Below are positions 1-7,210 of a DNA stretch of 26,338 nt, in pieces (position 1 is the stretch's first letter; each line of letters opens with the position of its first letter). The notes below the pieces were generated by a model that made no database searches, was not told the origin of the DNA, and saw only the letters and a list, made by a program, of their open reading frames with translations. The DNA comes from an uncultured Collinsella sp. (GTDB lineage Bacteria > Actinomycetota > Coriobacteriia > Coriobacteriales > Coriobacteriaceae): positions 1-26,338 of the forward strand of contig URTZ01000006.1 in the NCBI GenBank assembly GCA_900550825.1, written 5' to 3'. The translations under genes and the position numbers were made by a program.

Positions 1-2241
1 CGCCTGGTCGCCGGCGTTCGCGTCGACTCCGAGCTTTCGGCCGAGGACCTGCAGGAGCTCGTCGAGACTTTCAAGGGCATCTTCTCTGAGAACGTCGAGT
101 CCGCCCTGTACCCCGAGCTCGAGGTCGCGGACGGCAAGCCCGTCTTTCCGCACGATTCGGAGCTCCAGCTGCGCCTTGCAATCCAGGCCGTCTTTGGTAG
201 TTGGATGAACGAGCGCGCCTGCATCTACCGCAAGCAGCACGGCATTTCCGACGACCTTGGCACCGCCGTCAACGTCCAGGCTATGGCCTTTGGCAATAAG
301 GGCGAGACCTCAGCGACCGGCGTCGCCTTTACGCGCAACCCGGCCGACGGCACCAAGGAGTTCTACGGTGACTTTCTGGTCAACGCCCAGGGCGAGGACG
401 TCGTTGCCGGCATCCGCAACACCGAGCCCATAGCCGACCTCAAGACCACCCCGGGCCTCGAGTCCGCAGGCGAGGAGCTTGAGCGTGTCTTCCTGACGCT
501 TGAGGATCACTACCGCGACATGTGCGACATCGAGTTCACCATCGAGCAGGGTAAGCTCTGGATGCTCCAGACCCGCGTGGGCAAGCGTACCGCAACCGCC
601 GCTCTGCGCATTGCTATTGAGATGGTCGAGGAAGGTCTCATCACCCGTGAGGAGGCCGTGAGCCGCATCGACCCCGCGCAGCTCGACCAGCTCCTGCACC
701 CGCAGTTCGACTCCTCCAAGAAGTACGAGGCGCTCGCATGTGGCCTTAACGCCAGTCCCGGTGCCGCCGTGGGCGAGGTCGTGTTCTCGAGCGATGACGC
801 CGTCGCGCGTTCTGCCGAGGGCCATAAGGTCATTCTGGTCCGCTGGGAGACCAACCCCGACGACCTGAAGGGTATGGTCGCCGCCGAGGGTATCTTGACG
901 AGCCATGGTGGCAAGACGAGCCACGCCGCCGTTATTGCCCGTGGCATGGGTACTCCCTGCGTCTGCGGTGTCGAGCGTTTCCATATCGACGCGGCCGAGA
1001 AGGTCGTGCGTATCGAGGGCAGCGATCGCGTGCTGCACGAGGGCGACATCATCTCCATCGATGGCACTCAAGGCATCGTCGTCGACGGCGCTGTCGATCT
1101 GGTTTCGGCCGAGCTCACTGGCGACCTGGACACCATCCTGTCCTGGGCAGACGAGATCCGCCTGGACGAGACCTGTGGTCACGCCAACCACGTGCGCGTC
1201 AACGCCGACAACCCCGAGGATGCCGAGCTCGCGCTTGATTTTGGCGCCGAGGCCATCGGTCTGTGCCGTACCGAGCACATGTTCCTGGGCGATCGCAAGA
1301 ACATTATCCAGAGCTTCATCTTGTCCGACGACGAGGCCGTGAAGCAGCAGGCCCAGGCCGACCTGCTCAGGGTCCAGACTGAGGACTTCCTCGCGATGTT
1401 CAAGACCATGTCCGGTCGCGAGGTGGTCGTTCGCCTGCTCGATCCGCCGCTTCATGAGTTCCTGGATAATCCTCGCGAGCTCGAGGTCGCCATCACCAAG
1501 AAGGAAGCCGCCGGCGCCAGCGAGGAGGAGCTTGCCGCCCTGAGTGCCCGCCTGCGCCGTATCGACGGCATGGTCGAGTCCAACCCGATGCTCGGCCTGC
1601 GCGGTGTGCGCCTGTCAGTCGTCTTCGGTGACCTGCCGCTCATGCAGGTCCGTGCCGTGGCAACGGCTGCCGCTCGCCTTATCAAGGAAGGCGTCGACCC
1701 GCGCCCCGAGATCATGGTTCCGCTCGTTTCCATTACGGCCGAGCATGTCCAGATCCGCGAGGTCATCGAGCGCGTGATCGCCGAGGTTTCCGCCGAGGAA
1801 GGCGTCGAGCTCGACATTCCCGTGGGCACGATGCTCGAGCTGCCGCGCGCCTGCATGGTCGCTGACGAGATCGCACGGCACGCCGACTTCTTCTGCTTTG
1901 GCACCAACGATCTCACACAGACGACCTTCGGCTTCTCCCGCGACGATGCCGAGGCCAAGTTCATTCCGCTGTACATGCACAAGAAGATCTTGAAGGACAA
2001 CCCCTTCGAGACTATCGACTCGGCGGTGCTGGAGCTCGTGCGCATGGCCGTCGAGAAGGGTCGTGCCACCAACCCCGGCATGCACTTTGGCGTGTGCGGT
2101 GAGCACGGCGGCGACCCCAAGTCCATCAAGGCCCTGTTTAACGCGGCCGACGTGGACTACGTGTCCTGCTCGCCCTATCGCGTGCCCCTCGCGCGCCTGG
2201 CGGCCGCTCAGGCCAAGCTCGAGGCCAAGCGTTCCGCTTAA
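1..2241 (+). CDS. ppdK: Pyruvate, phosphate dikinase (5'-truncated by window edge)
   Basis: Catalyses the reversible reaction of pyruvate, ATP and phosphate with PEP, AMP and pyrophosphate, a cytosolic step of PEP-pyruvate exchange in anaerobes. The reading frame is open from base 1 and gives 746 residues; the family is usually about 870-900, so roughly the first 130-150 residues lie outside the window. Visible in order are the rest of the ATP-grasp region (DIEFTIEQGKLWMLQTR), the swivelling phosphohistidine domain with GGKTSHAAVIARGMG (His at fragment residue about 308), and the C-terminal PEP/pyruvate TIM barrel with GLCRTEHMF, the FGTNDLTQ segment and the active-site Cys in GVCGEHGGDP (residue about 699). 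All key residues are present. The in-frame ATG at 205 is internal, because homology continues upstream of it. The gene is followed by a terminator and looks separate from the next gene. Identification is secure. Confidence 0.96.
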   Translation, partial: RLVAGVRVDSELSAEDLQELVETFKGIFSENVESALYPELEVADGKPVFPHDSELQLRLAIQAVFGSWMNERACIYRKQHGISDDLGTAVNVQAMAFGNKGETSATGVAFTRNPADGTKEFYGDFLVNAQGEDVVAGIRNTEPIADLKTTPGLESAGEELERVFLTLEDHYRDMCDIEFTIEQGKLWMLQTRVGKRTATAALRIAIEMVEEGLITREEAVSRIDPAQLDQLLHPQFDSSKKYEALACGLNASPGAAVGEVVFSSDDAVARSAEGHKVILVRWETNPDDLKGMVAAEGILTSHGGKTSHAAVIARGMGTPCVCGVERFHIDAAEKVVRIEGSDRVLHEGDIISIDGTQGIVVDGAVDLVSAELTGDLDTILSWADEIRLDETCGHANHVRVNADNPEDAELALDFGAEAIGLCRTEHMFLGDRKNIIQSFILSDDEAVKQQAQADLLRVQTEDFLAMFKTMSGREVVVRLLDPPLHEFLDNPRELEVAITKKEAAGASEEELAALSARLRRIDGMVESNPMLGLRGVRLSVVFGDLPLMQVRAVATAAARLIKEGVDPRPEIMVPLVSITAEHVQIREVIERVIAEVSAEEGVELDIPVGTMLELPRACMVADEIARHADFFCFGTNDLTQTTFGFSRDDAEAKFIPLYMHKKILKDNPFETIDSAVLELVRMAVEKGRATNPGMHFGVCGEHGGDPKSIKALFNAADVDYVSCSPYRVPLARLAAAQAKLEAKRSA

Positions 2242-2281
2242 CTGAGTCGCGTTCCATTTGCGCCTTTTACGCCCCCCTTCG

Positions 2282-2316
2282 CGCCGTCGCGCCCCTGTGG
2301 ACGCGGCGGCGTTTTA
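2282..2316 (+). terminator. Intrinsic terminator of ppdK
   Basis: A 10-bp stem (2282-2291 with 2302-2311, one G-T pair) encloses a 10-nt loop and is followed by TTTTA. It lies 40 bases after the ppdK stop and before the next ribosome binding site. Confidence 0.8.
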
Positions 2317-2355
2317 CGTTGGTTCAATACATTGGCAACTGACGGGAGGACTGCG

Positions 2356-5163
2356 ATGAAAAACCTCACCAGGTATTTGCAACGAGCGCGTCGGGGAGCA
2401 CAGATGACTCTGTGCTGGGTGGTCGTTGCGGTCACGGCGCTTTGCGGGATGCCGACAGCCGGTTTTGCCCTTCAGGATGATTCGCGCGACGAGCTCTATG
2501 GTGACGTGGTCAACCCGCTCACCATTACGGTCAACGATCGGGACTGCACGTTTGTAGATATCGATGACGGCAAGCTCGAGGGCCGTACCTCGATGTACGA
2601 CAACGTTTCGTTCTACACGGCCGCCGTCAAAAAGGTGCTGCCCAACTGGGCATCGCTTGCCTATAACATCCTTGGCTATGGTGGGGGCGACGACTCCGGG
2701 GACTTTTTGTACTGGGACCACGCCGGCAAGGGCTTTGAGAAGGATTTTGGTAAGGGTCACTACATCTATCTCTATGATGCGCTTTCGGGCGGCAACGGTG
2801 AGCATTCCGATGGTGCCGACAAATCGAAACAGAGTGGTCTGACATCTGCAAAAAGCCTCAATGCGGTCTACGAGCGCTTGACCGACGATATCGCTGGCTG
2901 CATCGGTCACAAGCTGAAGGGCTCCGATTTCCGTAAATACGTGCCGCTCGACGGACTGTCGAAAGACACGACTGAGCAGGACGTCATCTATGCCACCATT
3001 GCTTGTGTCGACAAGCTCGGCGGCACCTACCAGTACGATTTCAATGGCTTTGGCATCGCGTTCTATAACTTTAGAGTTCAGCAGCTCAACAGCGTGAACA
3101 AGCTTAACTGTGCGCCCGAGGACGCGCCGGGCTATTCCTTTGTCGATTCTAAGACTGAGCAGGAGCTCGTTACCTCGGCACTTAACGTCGGCTATGAAGA
3201 CGCCTCGCAGAGCATCACGCTCGCCCGCGGTACCGAAGAGACGGTCGGCACGAGCACTTCTGAATCCGCATCGTATTCCAAAGGCGGCTCGTGGGGCGCA
3301 TCGGTGAGCCTCAAGGAGTCGCTGGGCGTGCCCGCAACAGCGAGCGAGGAGATCGAGACTTCGTTTTCGGCCGAAACCACGATGTCCCAGTTGTGGGAGG
3401 CGAGTAAGACCGAGGAACAGTCGATCACCACAACGGACAATCAGTCGGTTACCGTCAACATGACGATTCCGGCGCACACGCAGGTCAATAGCAAGCAGAC
3501 GAGTTCTACCACGACGCTGTCCGAGGACTATGACCAGCCGGTGGGCGTGACGTTCGACGTGATTATCTTTAACATGAACGGCGAGTGCTACGACGACAAC
3601 GCCGCCGTCCAGGAGTTCCATACCGCCGGTTATGACCAGCGCTCGTTCTACACCACCTTTGGCGATCAGTCGTCCGACGCCGTGCAGAACCTGTTTCTGC
3701 GCTCGATTGCCCATCGTGGCGACGACGGCTACGATACCACCGCCGGAAACGTTACGAGCTGGTCGCATCGCACCAACAACCACATGGTGCGCGCCATCGA
3801 TTGGAATTCGGTCCTGGCCGATCGCGAGGTGCCTTCGCGCAACGGTGGCGCCCCGCGCACGTGCAACGTGCTCAATGACATGGCCGCGACCTATCCCATG
3901 TCCATTACGGGTTCCAATCTGTCGTTTGAGTCGGTGACGGTCGATACGCAGTTGGGCACGCCGCAGCCTATTAAGCCCATCTCCAAGATTCTCGTCTCGC
4001 TGCAGACCGATAAGACCCGAAGGCTTACGGTGGGCGAGGAAGACCCCATCTCTTCCTATCGCGTGCGCGCAAGGGACGAGGACGATGTTGACTACTACGG
4101 CTTTGTGAAGTCGTCGGGCGACTGGCGCGTGGTCGATAAAAAGGGCAAAGAATGCAAGTCCGACGTCATCGAGATCCAAACCGACCCTGTTACCCACGAG
4201 CAAGTCGTGGTGGGCAAAAAGGCCGGTACCGCCTACGTAAAGTACTTTATCCACGAGGACACCTATGTGGACGTGAACGGGCATGTCTCGACCAATGACG
4301 AGATTGACGCCGCGGCCTACAAATATAAGGTAAGTGACGTGGCGCCCGAGCCGTTTAACGGCAGCATCAAACTCGAGGGCTCGGCACAGACCGTCGTCGG
4401 CGTCGAGGAAAATCTCAACGGCATCGAAGGCCTGACTGCTACGGTCTATGACACGACGGGCAAGGAAGTCGATAGAGTCTGCAGCAGGGAAGCCCAGGAG
4501 CTCGAGAGCAAGGGCATTTCGGTCGCGACAGACGGCACGATGACCATCTCGCAACCGGGCACCTTCCATGTTCGCGCCTTTATTGACGGCGTGTATTCCG
4601 ATTGGGCCGAGGTCATCGCCGCACCCGCACCGGTCGACCCGATGACGACCGTGGTCGAGACACCGGTGAGCGTTACGTCCGCCTCCACGGGGGATTCTTC
4701 GGCAACGACGAATAGCGCGGCTCCTGCCCAGGGAGAGCAGGCCGCTTCTGATACAAACGCGGTTGAGTCTGCTCCCGCGAGCGACAATGCCACTGCATTG
4801 ACTGACGACACCGCGCCCACTGCCGCGAAGGATGCCTCGCCGATTCCTACGGGCCTCGTTACCGTTTTGACCGATATCTGCCGCTACGGCATCGATCACG
4901 GCCTCATCAGTACATCAAACAAGGAAGAGATGACCAAGCAGGACTTCGACATCTTGGGCATCCTGTACCTGATGGCGGACAGCCAGGACCTGGTGCCCCA
5001 AGACGCTGAGGACGCGATGAGTGAATGGGTCCATGACAACTATAACGACGAAGAGCTTGCCACCTGGAAGCAGCATGCGCTTTCGGTGCTGCTCGAATAC
5101 GGCTATATCGCGCCCGGAACGACCGTGACGACGCCGACGACTGATGCTGCGGACGGCGCATAA
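2356..5163 (+). CDS. Secreted multidomain protein with aerolysin/ETX-MTX2-like pore-forming module
   Basis: No specific named family was recognised for the whole 935-residue protein. The ATG at 2356 is chosen because GGGAGGA lies 5 bases upstream and it opens a signal peptide: basic residues 1-13, hydrophobic 17-31, likely cleavage after AGFA at about 38. Residues 39-275 are an unassigned globular region. Residues about 275-410 are rich in alternating Ser/Thr strands: SITLARGTEETVGTSTSES, then a Ser/Gly/Thr-rich amphipathic stretch, then SVTVNMTIPAHTQV and FDVIIFNM. This is the strand-hairpin-strand pattern of aerolysin-type beta-pore formers, with the usual 'V..PxxTxV' turn. Residues about 541-660 and 665-752 look like bacterial Ig-like beta-sandwiches. 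Residues 755-830 are a Ser/Thr/Ala/Pro linker, and 830-935 a predicted helical, acidic tail. There is no LPXTG motif and no lipobox, so free secretion is inferred. The gene stands alone between terminator-bounded housekeeping genes. Pore formation and target are inferred; an adhesin or inter-bacterial factor is also possible. Confidence 0.72.
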   Translation: MKNLTRYLQRARRGAQMTLCWVVVAVTALCGMPTAGFALQDDSRDELYGDVVNPLTITVNDRDCTFVDIDDGKLEGRTSMYDNVSFYTAAVKKVLPNWASLAYNILGYGGGDDSGDFLYWDHAGKGFEKDFGKGHYIYLYDALSGGNGEHSDGADKSKQSGLTSAKSLNAVYERLTDDIAGCIGHKLKGSDFRKYVPLDGLSKDTTEQDVIYATIACVDKLGGTYQYDFNGFGIAFYNFRVQQLNSVNKLNCAPEDAPGYSFVDSKTEQELVTSALNVGYEDASQSITLARGTEETVGTSTSESASYSKGGSWGASVSLKESLGVPATASEEIETSFSAETTMSQLWEASKTEEQSITTTDNQSVTVNMTIPAHTQVNSKQTSSTTTLSEDYDQPVGVTFDVIIFNMNGECYDDNAAVQEFHTAGYDQRSFYTTFGDQSSDAVQNLFLRSIAHRGDDGYDTTAGNVTSWSHRTNNHMVRAIDWNSVLADREVPSRNGGAPRTCNVLNDMAATYPMSITGSNLSFESVTVDTQLGTPQPIKPISKILVSLQTDKTRRLTVGEEDPISSYRVRARDEDDVDYYGFVKSSGDWRVVDKKGKECKSDVIEIQTDPVTHEQVVVGKKAGTAYVKYFIHEDTYVDVNGHVSTNDEIDAAAYKYKVSDVAPEPFNGSIKLEGSAQTVVGVEENLNGIEGLTATVYDTTGKEVDRVCSREAQELESKGISVATDGTMTISQPGTFHVRAFIDGVYSDWAEVIAAPAPVDPMTTVVETPVSVTSASTGDSSATTNSAAPAQGEQAASDTNAVESAPASDNATALTDDTAPTAAKDASPIPTGLVTVLTDICRYGIDHGLISTSNKEEMTKQDFDILGILYLMADSQDLVPQDAEDAMSEWVHDNYNDEELATWKQHALSVLLEYGYIAPGTTVTTPTTDAADGA

Positions 5164-5214
5164 GTGCAGAAAGAGTGCGTGTTTTTGTCTTTTTGCGCAC
5201 GGACAAAATAGTTC

Positions 5215-5242
5215 TTGCAGCCAAGGTCGTGGCGTGTATACT
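5215..5242 (+). promoter_or_regulatory. Probable promoter of rplS
   Basis: TTGCAG (5215-5220) and TATACT (5237-5242) are separated by 16 bases, a good vegetative sigma-factor pattern. The predicted transcript would start near 5249, leaving a leader of about 60 bases before the rplS ATG. Confidence 0.65.
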
Positions 5243-5263
5243 CGAATACGTTTGTTCAACTAC

Positions 5264-5287
5264 GTGCCGGCCAAGGTGGTACGGCAC
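5264..5287 (+). promoter_or_regulatory. Leader hairpin upstream of rplS
   Basis: GTGCCG (5264-5269) pairs with CGGCAC (5282-5287). The stem continues inward as GCC/GGT around a bulged A, giving about 9 pairs and an AAGGT loop. It lies in the short transcribed leader just ahead of the rplS ribosome binding site (AAGGA, 5300-5304). Autoregulatory L19 leaders are known in other bacteria; equivalence here is an inference. Confidence 0.5.
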
Positions 5288-5311
5288 CTCTAGAAGAGTA
5301 AGGAATTGCAC

Positions 5312-5653
5312 ATGGATTACATCCGCGCAATCGAGCGTCAGCAGATCCGCGAGGACATCCCGCAGGTCCGCGTTGCCGACAACGTCAAGGTTCACTACCG
5401 CATTAAGGAAGGCGACCGCGAGCGCATCCAGGTTTTCCAGGGTGACGTCATCCGCATGGCCGGCGCCGGTGCCCGTGAGACCTTCACCGTCCGCAAGATT
5501 TCCTTCGGTGTCGGTGTTGAGCGTACCTTCCCGCTTCACAGCCCCAAGATCGCCAAGCTCGAGGTCGTCCGTCATGGTCGCGTCCGTCGCGCCAAGCTGT
5601 ACTACCTCCGCGACAAGGTGGGCAAGGCTGCTCGCATCCCCGAGAAGCGCTAA
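5312..5653 (+). CDS. rplS: 50S ribosomal protein L19
   Basis: Large-subunit ribosomal protein lying near the 30S-50S interface. The 113-residue product matches the usual length. Family hallmarks are the DIPQVRVADNVKVHYRIKEG segment, ERIQVFQGDVI, the VRKISFGVGVERTFPLHSP block and the basic C-terminus VRRAKLYYLRDKVGKAARI. The ATG at 5312 is preferred over a TTG two codons earlier because AAGGA sits 7 bases upstream of the ATG and almost touches the TTG. The gene has its own promoter, leader hairpin and terminator, so it looks monocistronic. In Bacillota rplS is followed by rbgA and then rnhB; here rnhB follows directly. Confidence 0.97.
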   Translation: MDYIRAIERQQIREDIPQVRVADNVKVHYRIKEGDRERIQVFQGDVIRMAGAGARETFTVRKISFGVGVERTFPLHSPKIAKLEVVRHGRVRRAKLYYLRDKVGKAARIPEKR

Positions 5654-5687
5654 GAAGATCGCAGCGTCTGTCCACTCGTTTGGACAA

Positions 5688-5717
5688 AAGGGTCACCTTC
5701 GGGTGGCCCTTCTTTTT
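5688..5717 (+). terminator. Intrinsic terminator of rplS
   Basis: A 10-bp stem (5688-5697 with 5702-5711, one G-T pair) with a TTCG tetraloop is followed by CTTTTTA. It lies 35 bases after the rplS stop. Confidence 0.88.
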
Positions 5718-5746
5718 ATCTGATTTGCATGCAAGGAGGCCCCGAT

Positions 5747-6535
5747 ATGGCCAACATGACGAGCTCGGTTTCGGCATCGCAGGTTGCCGGCGAGCTGGCG
5801 AGCGCCACGTTTGAGGAGATTCCCGCCCTCGTGGAGCATTATCGTGAGGATCCGCGCCAGCAAGTGATCAAGGCTTGCGAGCGTGCTCTTAAGCGCCATG
5901 CCAAGGAACTTGCCGAGCGCGAGCGCGTCAACGGCATGTACGAGCTGATGCGCGAGCTTGGTGGGGATGGCGTGGTCGTGGGTGTTGACGAGGTGGGTCG
6001 TGGCTCGGTGGCCGGTCCTTTGACGGTGTGCGCCGTATGCCTTCCCATGGAGCCGCGCGTCTGGGGCATCAATGATTCCAAAAAGCTCACGCCGGCGCGC
6101 CGCGAGCTGCTCTCGGTGAAGATTGCCGAGGTCGCGACGGCGATTGGTTTTTGCCATATCGCACCTGCGGATATCGATGATATGGGCATGGCCCGCGCCA
6201 TCCGCGCTGCCGTCGCGGGCGCCGTGGCCGATACGGGACTCGAGCCCGATTGCGTGCTTATGGACGGTAACCCCTTGGGTGCCGTTCCCAACGAGCGCGA
6301 CGTGGTGAAGGGCGATGCCAAAATCGCCTGTATCGCCGCGGCGTCCATCATGGCCAAGGTCACGCGTGACGAGATGATGGTCGAGTACGATGCCGAGTAC
6401 CCCGAGTATCATTTGGCCGAGTCGAAGGGCTATGCAAGCCCCGAGCACATCGAGGCGATTCGCAAACACGGACTTTGTCCGCTGCATCGTGTGAGCTTTT
6501 GCGGAAACTTTCTGCAGACTGAGCGCCTTTTTTAG
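5747..6535 (+). CDS. rnhB: Ribonuclease HII
   Basis: Cleaves the RNA strand of RNA-DNA hybrids and starts removal of single ribonucleotides misincorporated into DNA. The product has 262 residues. An N-terminal arm of about 75 residues, as in many Gram-positive RNase HII proteins, precedes the catalytic core, which starts with GVDEVGRGSVAGPL (acidic pair D81/E82). The core continues with NDSKKLTPARRELL, the VLMDGNPLG strand and DAKIACIAAASIMAKVTRD. The ATG at 5747 is used because AAGGAGG (5733-5739) is 7 bases upstream; an ATG at 5729 lies before that site and cannot use it. The gene is flanked by terminators on both sides, so it is probably its own unit. No promoter is obvious in the short gap after the rplS terminator, so some read-through from rplS is possible. 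Confidence 0.95.
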   Translation: MANMTSSVSASQVAGELASATFEEIPALVEHYREDPRQQVIKACERALKRHAKELAERERVNGMYELMRELGGDGVVVGVDEVGRGSVAGPLTVCAVCLPMEPRVWGINDSKKLTPARRELLSVKIAEVATAIGFCHIAPADIDDMGMARAIRAAVAGAVADTGLEPDCVLMDGNPLGAVPNERDVVKGDAKIACIAAASIMAKVTRDEMMVEYDAEYPEYHLAESKGYASPEHIEAIRKHGLCPLHRVSFCGNFLQTERLF

Positions 6536-6584
6536 GCCAATTGTGGAGACAGGGACCTCTGACGTTTTATAAACCTGCTGGTAG

Positions 6585-6626
6585 CGGGCCGTGTGCAACG
6601 TGATTGTTGCACACGGCCCGTTTTTT
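6585..6626 (+). terminator. Strong intrinsic terminator of rnhB
   Basis: A perfect 15-bp GC-rich stem (6585-6599 with 6606-6620) with a 6-nt loop is followed by six T's. The rest of the 189-base gap (6536-6724) holds no gene I can support; the next ribosome binding site is AAAGGAG at 6713-6719. Confidence 0.93.
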
Positions 6627-6724
6627 GTCGGCATTTGGTCAGCTTTTGGTTTGCTTCCGGTACTTACCCGCATGAAAGGTGCCCTCATTATCGGGGCAAT
6701 GCAGTGTGCGGGAAAGGAGACCCC

Positions 6725-7210
6725 ATGTGTGCCGCAAGCAAAAAGAGCAAGACGCAGCAACTCAAGGAGCGCTGGGAAGACGGCGAGCTCGATTGCGGGG
6801 CGATGACGCCCGAGTTTATCAAGGGGCTCAGTCCCCGCGAGCTCGGCATGCTGGGCGAGCTGATCACCATCGATTACTTTAACGAGCGTGGATACACCTT
6901 GTTGGAGCAGGGCTATCGTTGCATTGAGGGCGAAGCCGATCTGGTGCTGCTCGATGAGCTCGACGATGTCGTGGTGATGGCCGAGGTCAAGACGAGACGC
7001 GTCGCCCTGGATTGCACCACGCGGGTCTTTCCCGAGGAGGCCGTGGACGCCCAAAAGCAGCGTCGGTATCGCCGCATCGCAAGTTGCTATCTCATGGAGC
7101 ACTATCCGCTCAGGTCGATTCGCTTCGATGCCGTGGGCGTCACCATCCGCGGCGGGCATATCGCCGAGATCGAGCACCAGTACAATGCGTTCGATTGGCA
7201 GGTGTCGTGA
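6725..7210 (+). CDS. yraN: UPF0102 family protein YraN (endonuclease-fold)
   Basis: A conserved protein of unsettled function with a restriction-endonuclease-like fold, regularly found beside rnhB and comM/dprA. The product has 161 residues. Family marks are LGELITIDYFNERGYTLLEQ, the GEADLVLLDELDDVVVMAEVKTRR core (the D...E-V-K nuclease-type motif), and KQRRYRRIASCYL followed by IRFDAVGV. An N-terminal arm of about 35 residues precedes the core. The ATG at 6725 has AAAGGAG 5 bases upstream; the frame is open further upstream but only across the rnhB terminator. The stop TGA shares its A with the next ATG, so translation is probably coupled to comM. A role in DNA processing is inferred from fold and neighbours. 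Confidence 0.9.
   Translation: MCAASKKSKTQQLKERWEDGELDCGAMTPEFIKGLSPRELGMLGELITIDYFNERGYTLLEQGYRCIEGEADLVLLDELDDVVVMAEVKTRRVALDCTTRVFPEEAVDAQKQRRYRRIASCYLMEHYPLRSIRFDAVGVTIRGGHIAEIEHQYNAFDWQVS

Noticed and set aside
2314..4899. An 861-codon open frame on the minus strand opposite the aerolysin-like gene
   Set aside because: High-GC coding with G/C-rich third positions leaves the opposite strand open. The translation is Arg/His/Val/Gly-rich with no recognisable domain, while the plus-strand product has a signal peptide, a ribosome binding site and folded-domain patterns.
6541..6570. GGAGACAGGGACCTCTGACG between rnhB and its terminator, looking like a short dispersed repeat
   Set aside because: I found only one copy in the window, so repeat status cannot be supported.
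6580..6620. GTAG just before the rnhB terminator hairpin, resembling the foot of a REP element
   Set aside because: The stem is followed by six T's and placed as a terminator. A similar TTGTAG occurs near other terminators, but the hairpins themselves differ in sequence, so a REP family is not supported within this window.
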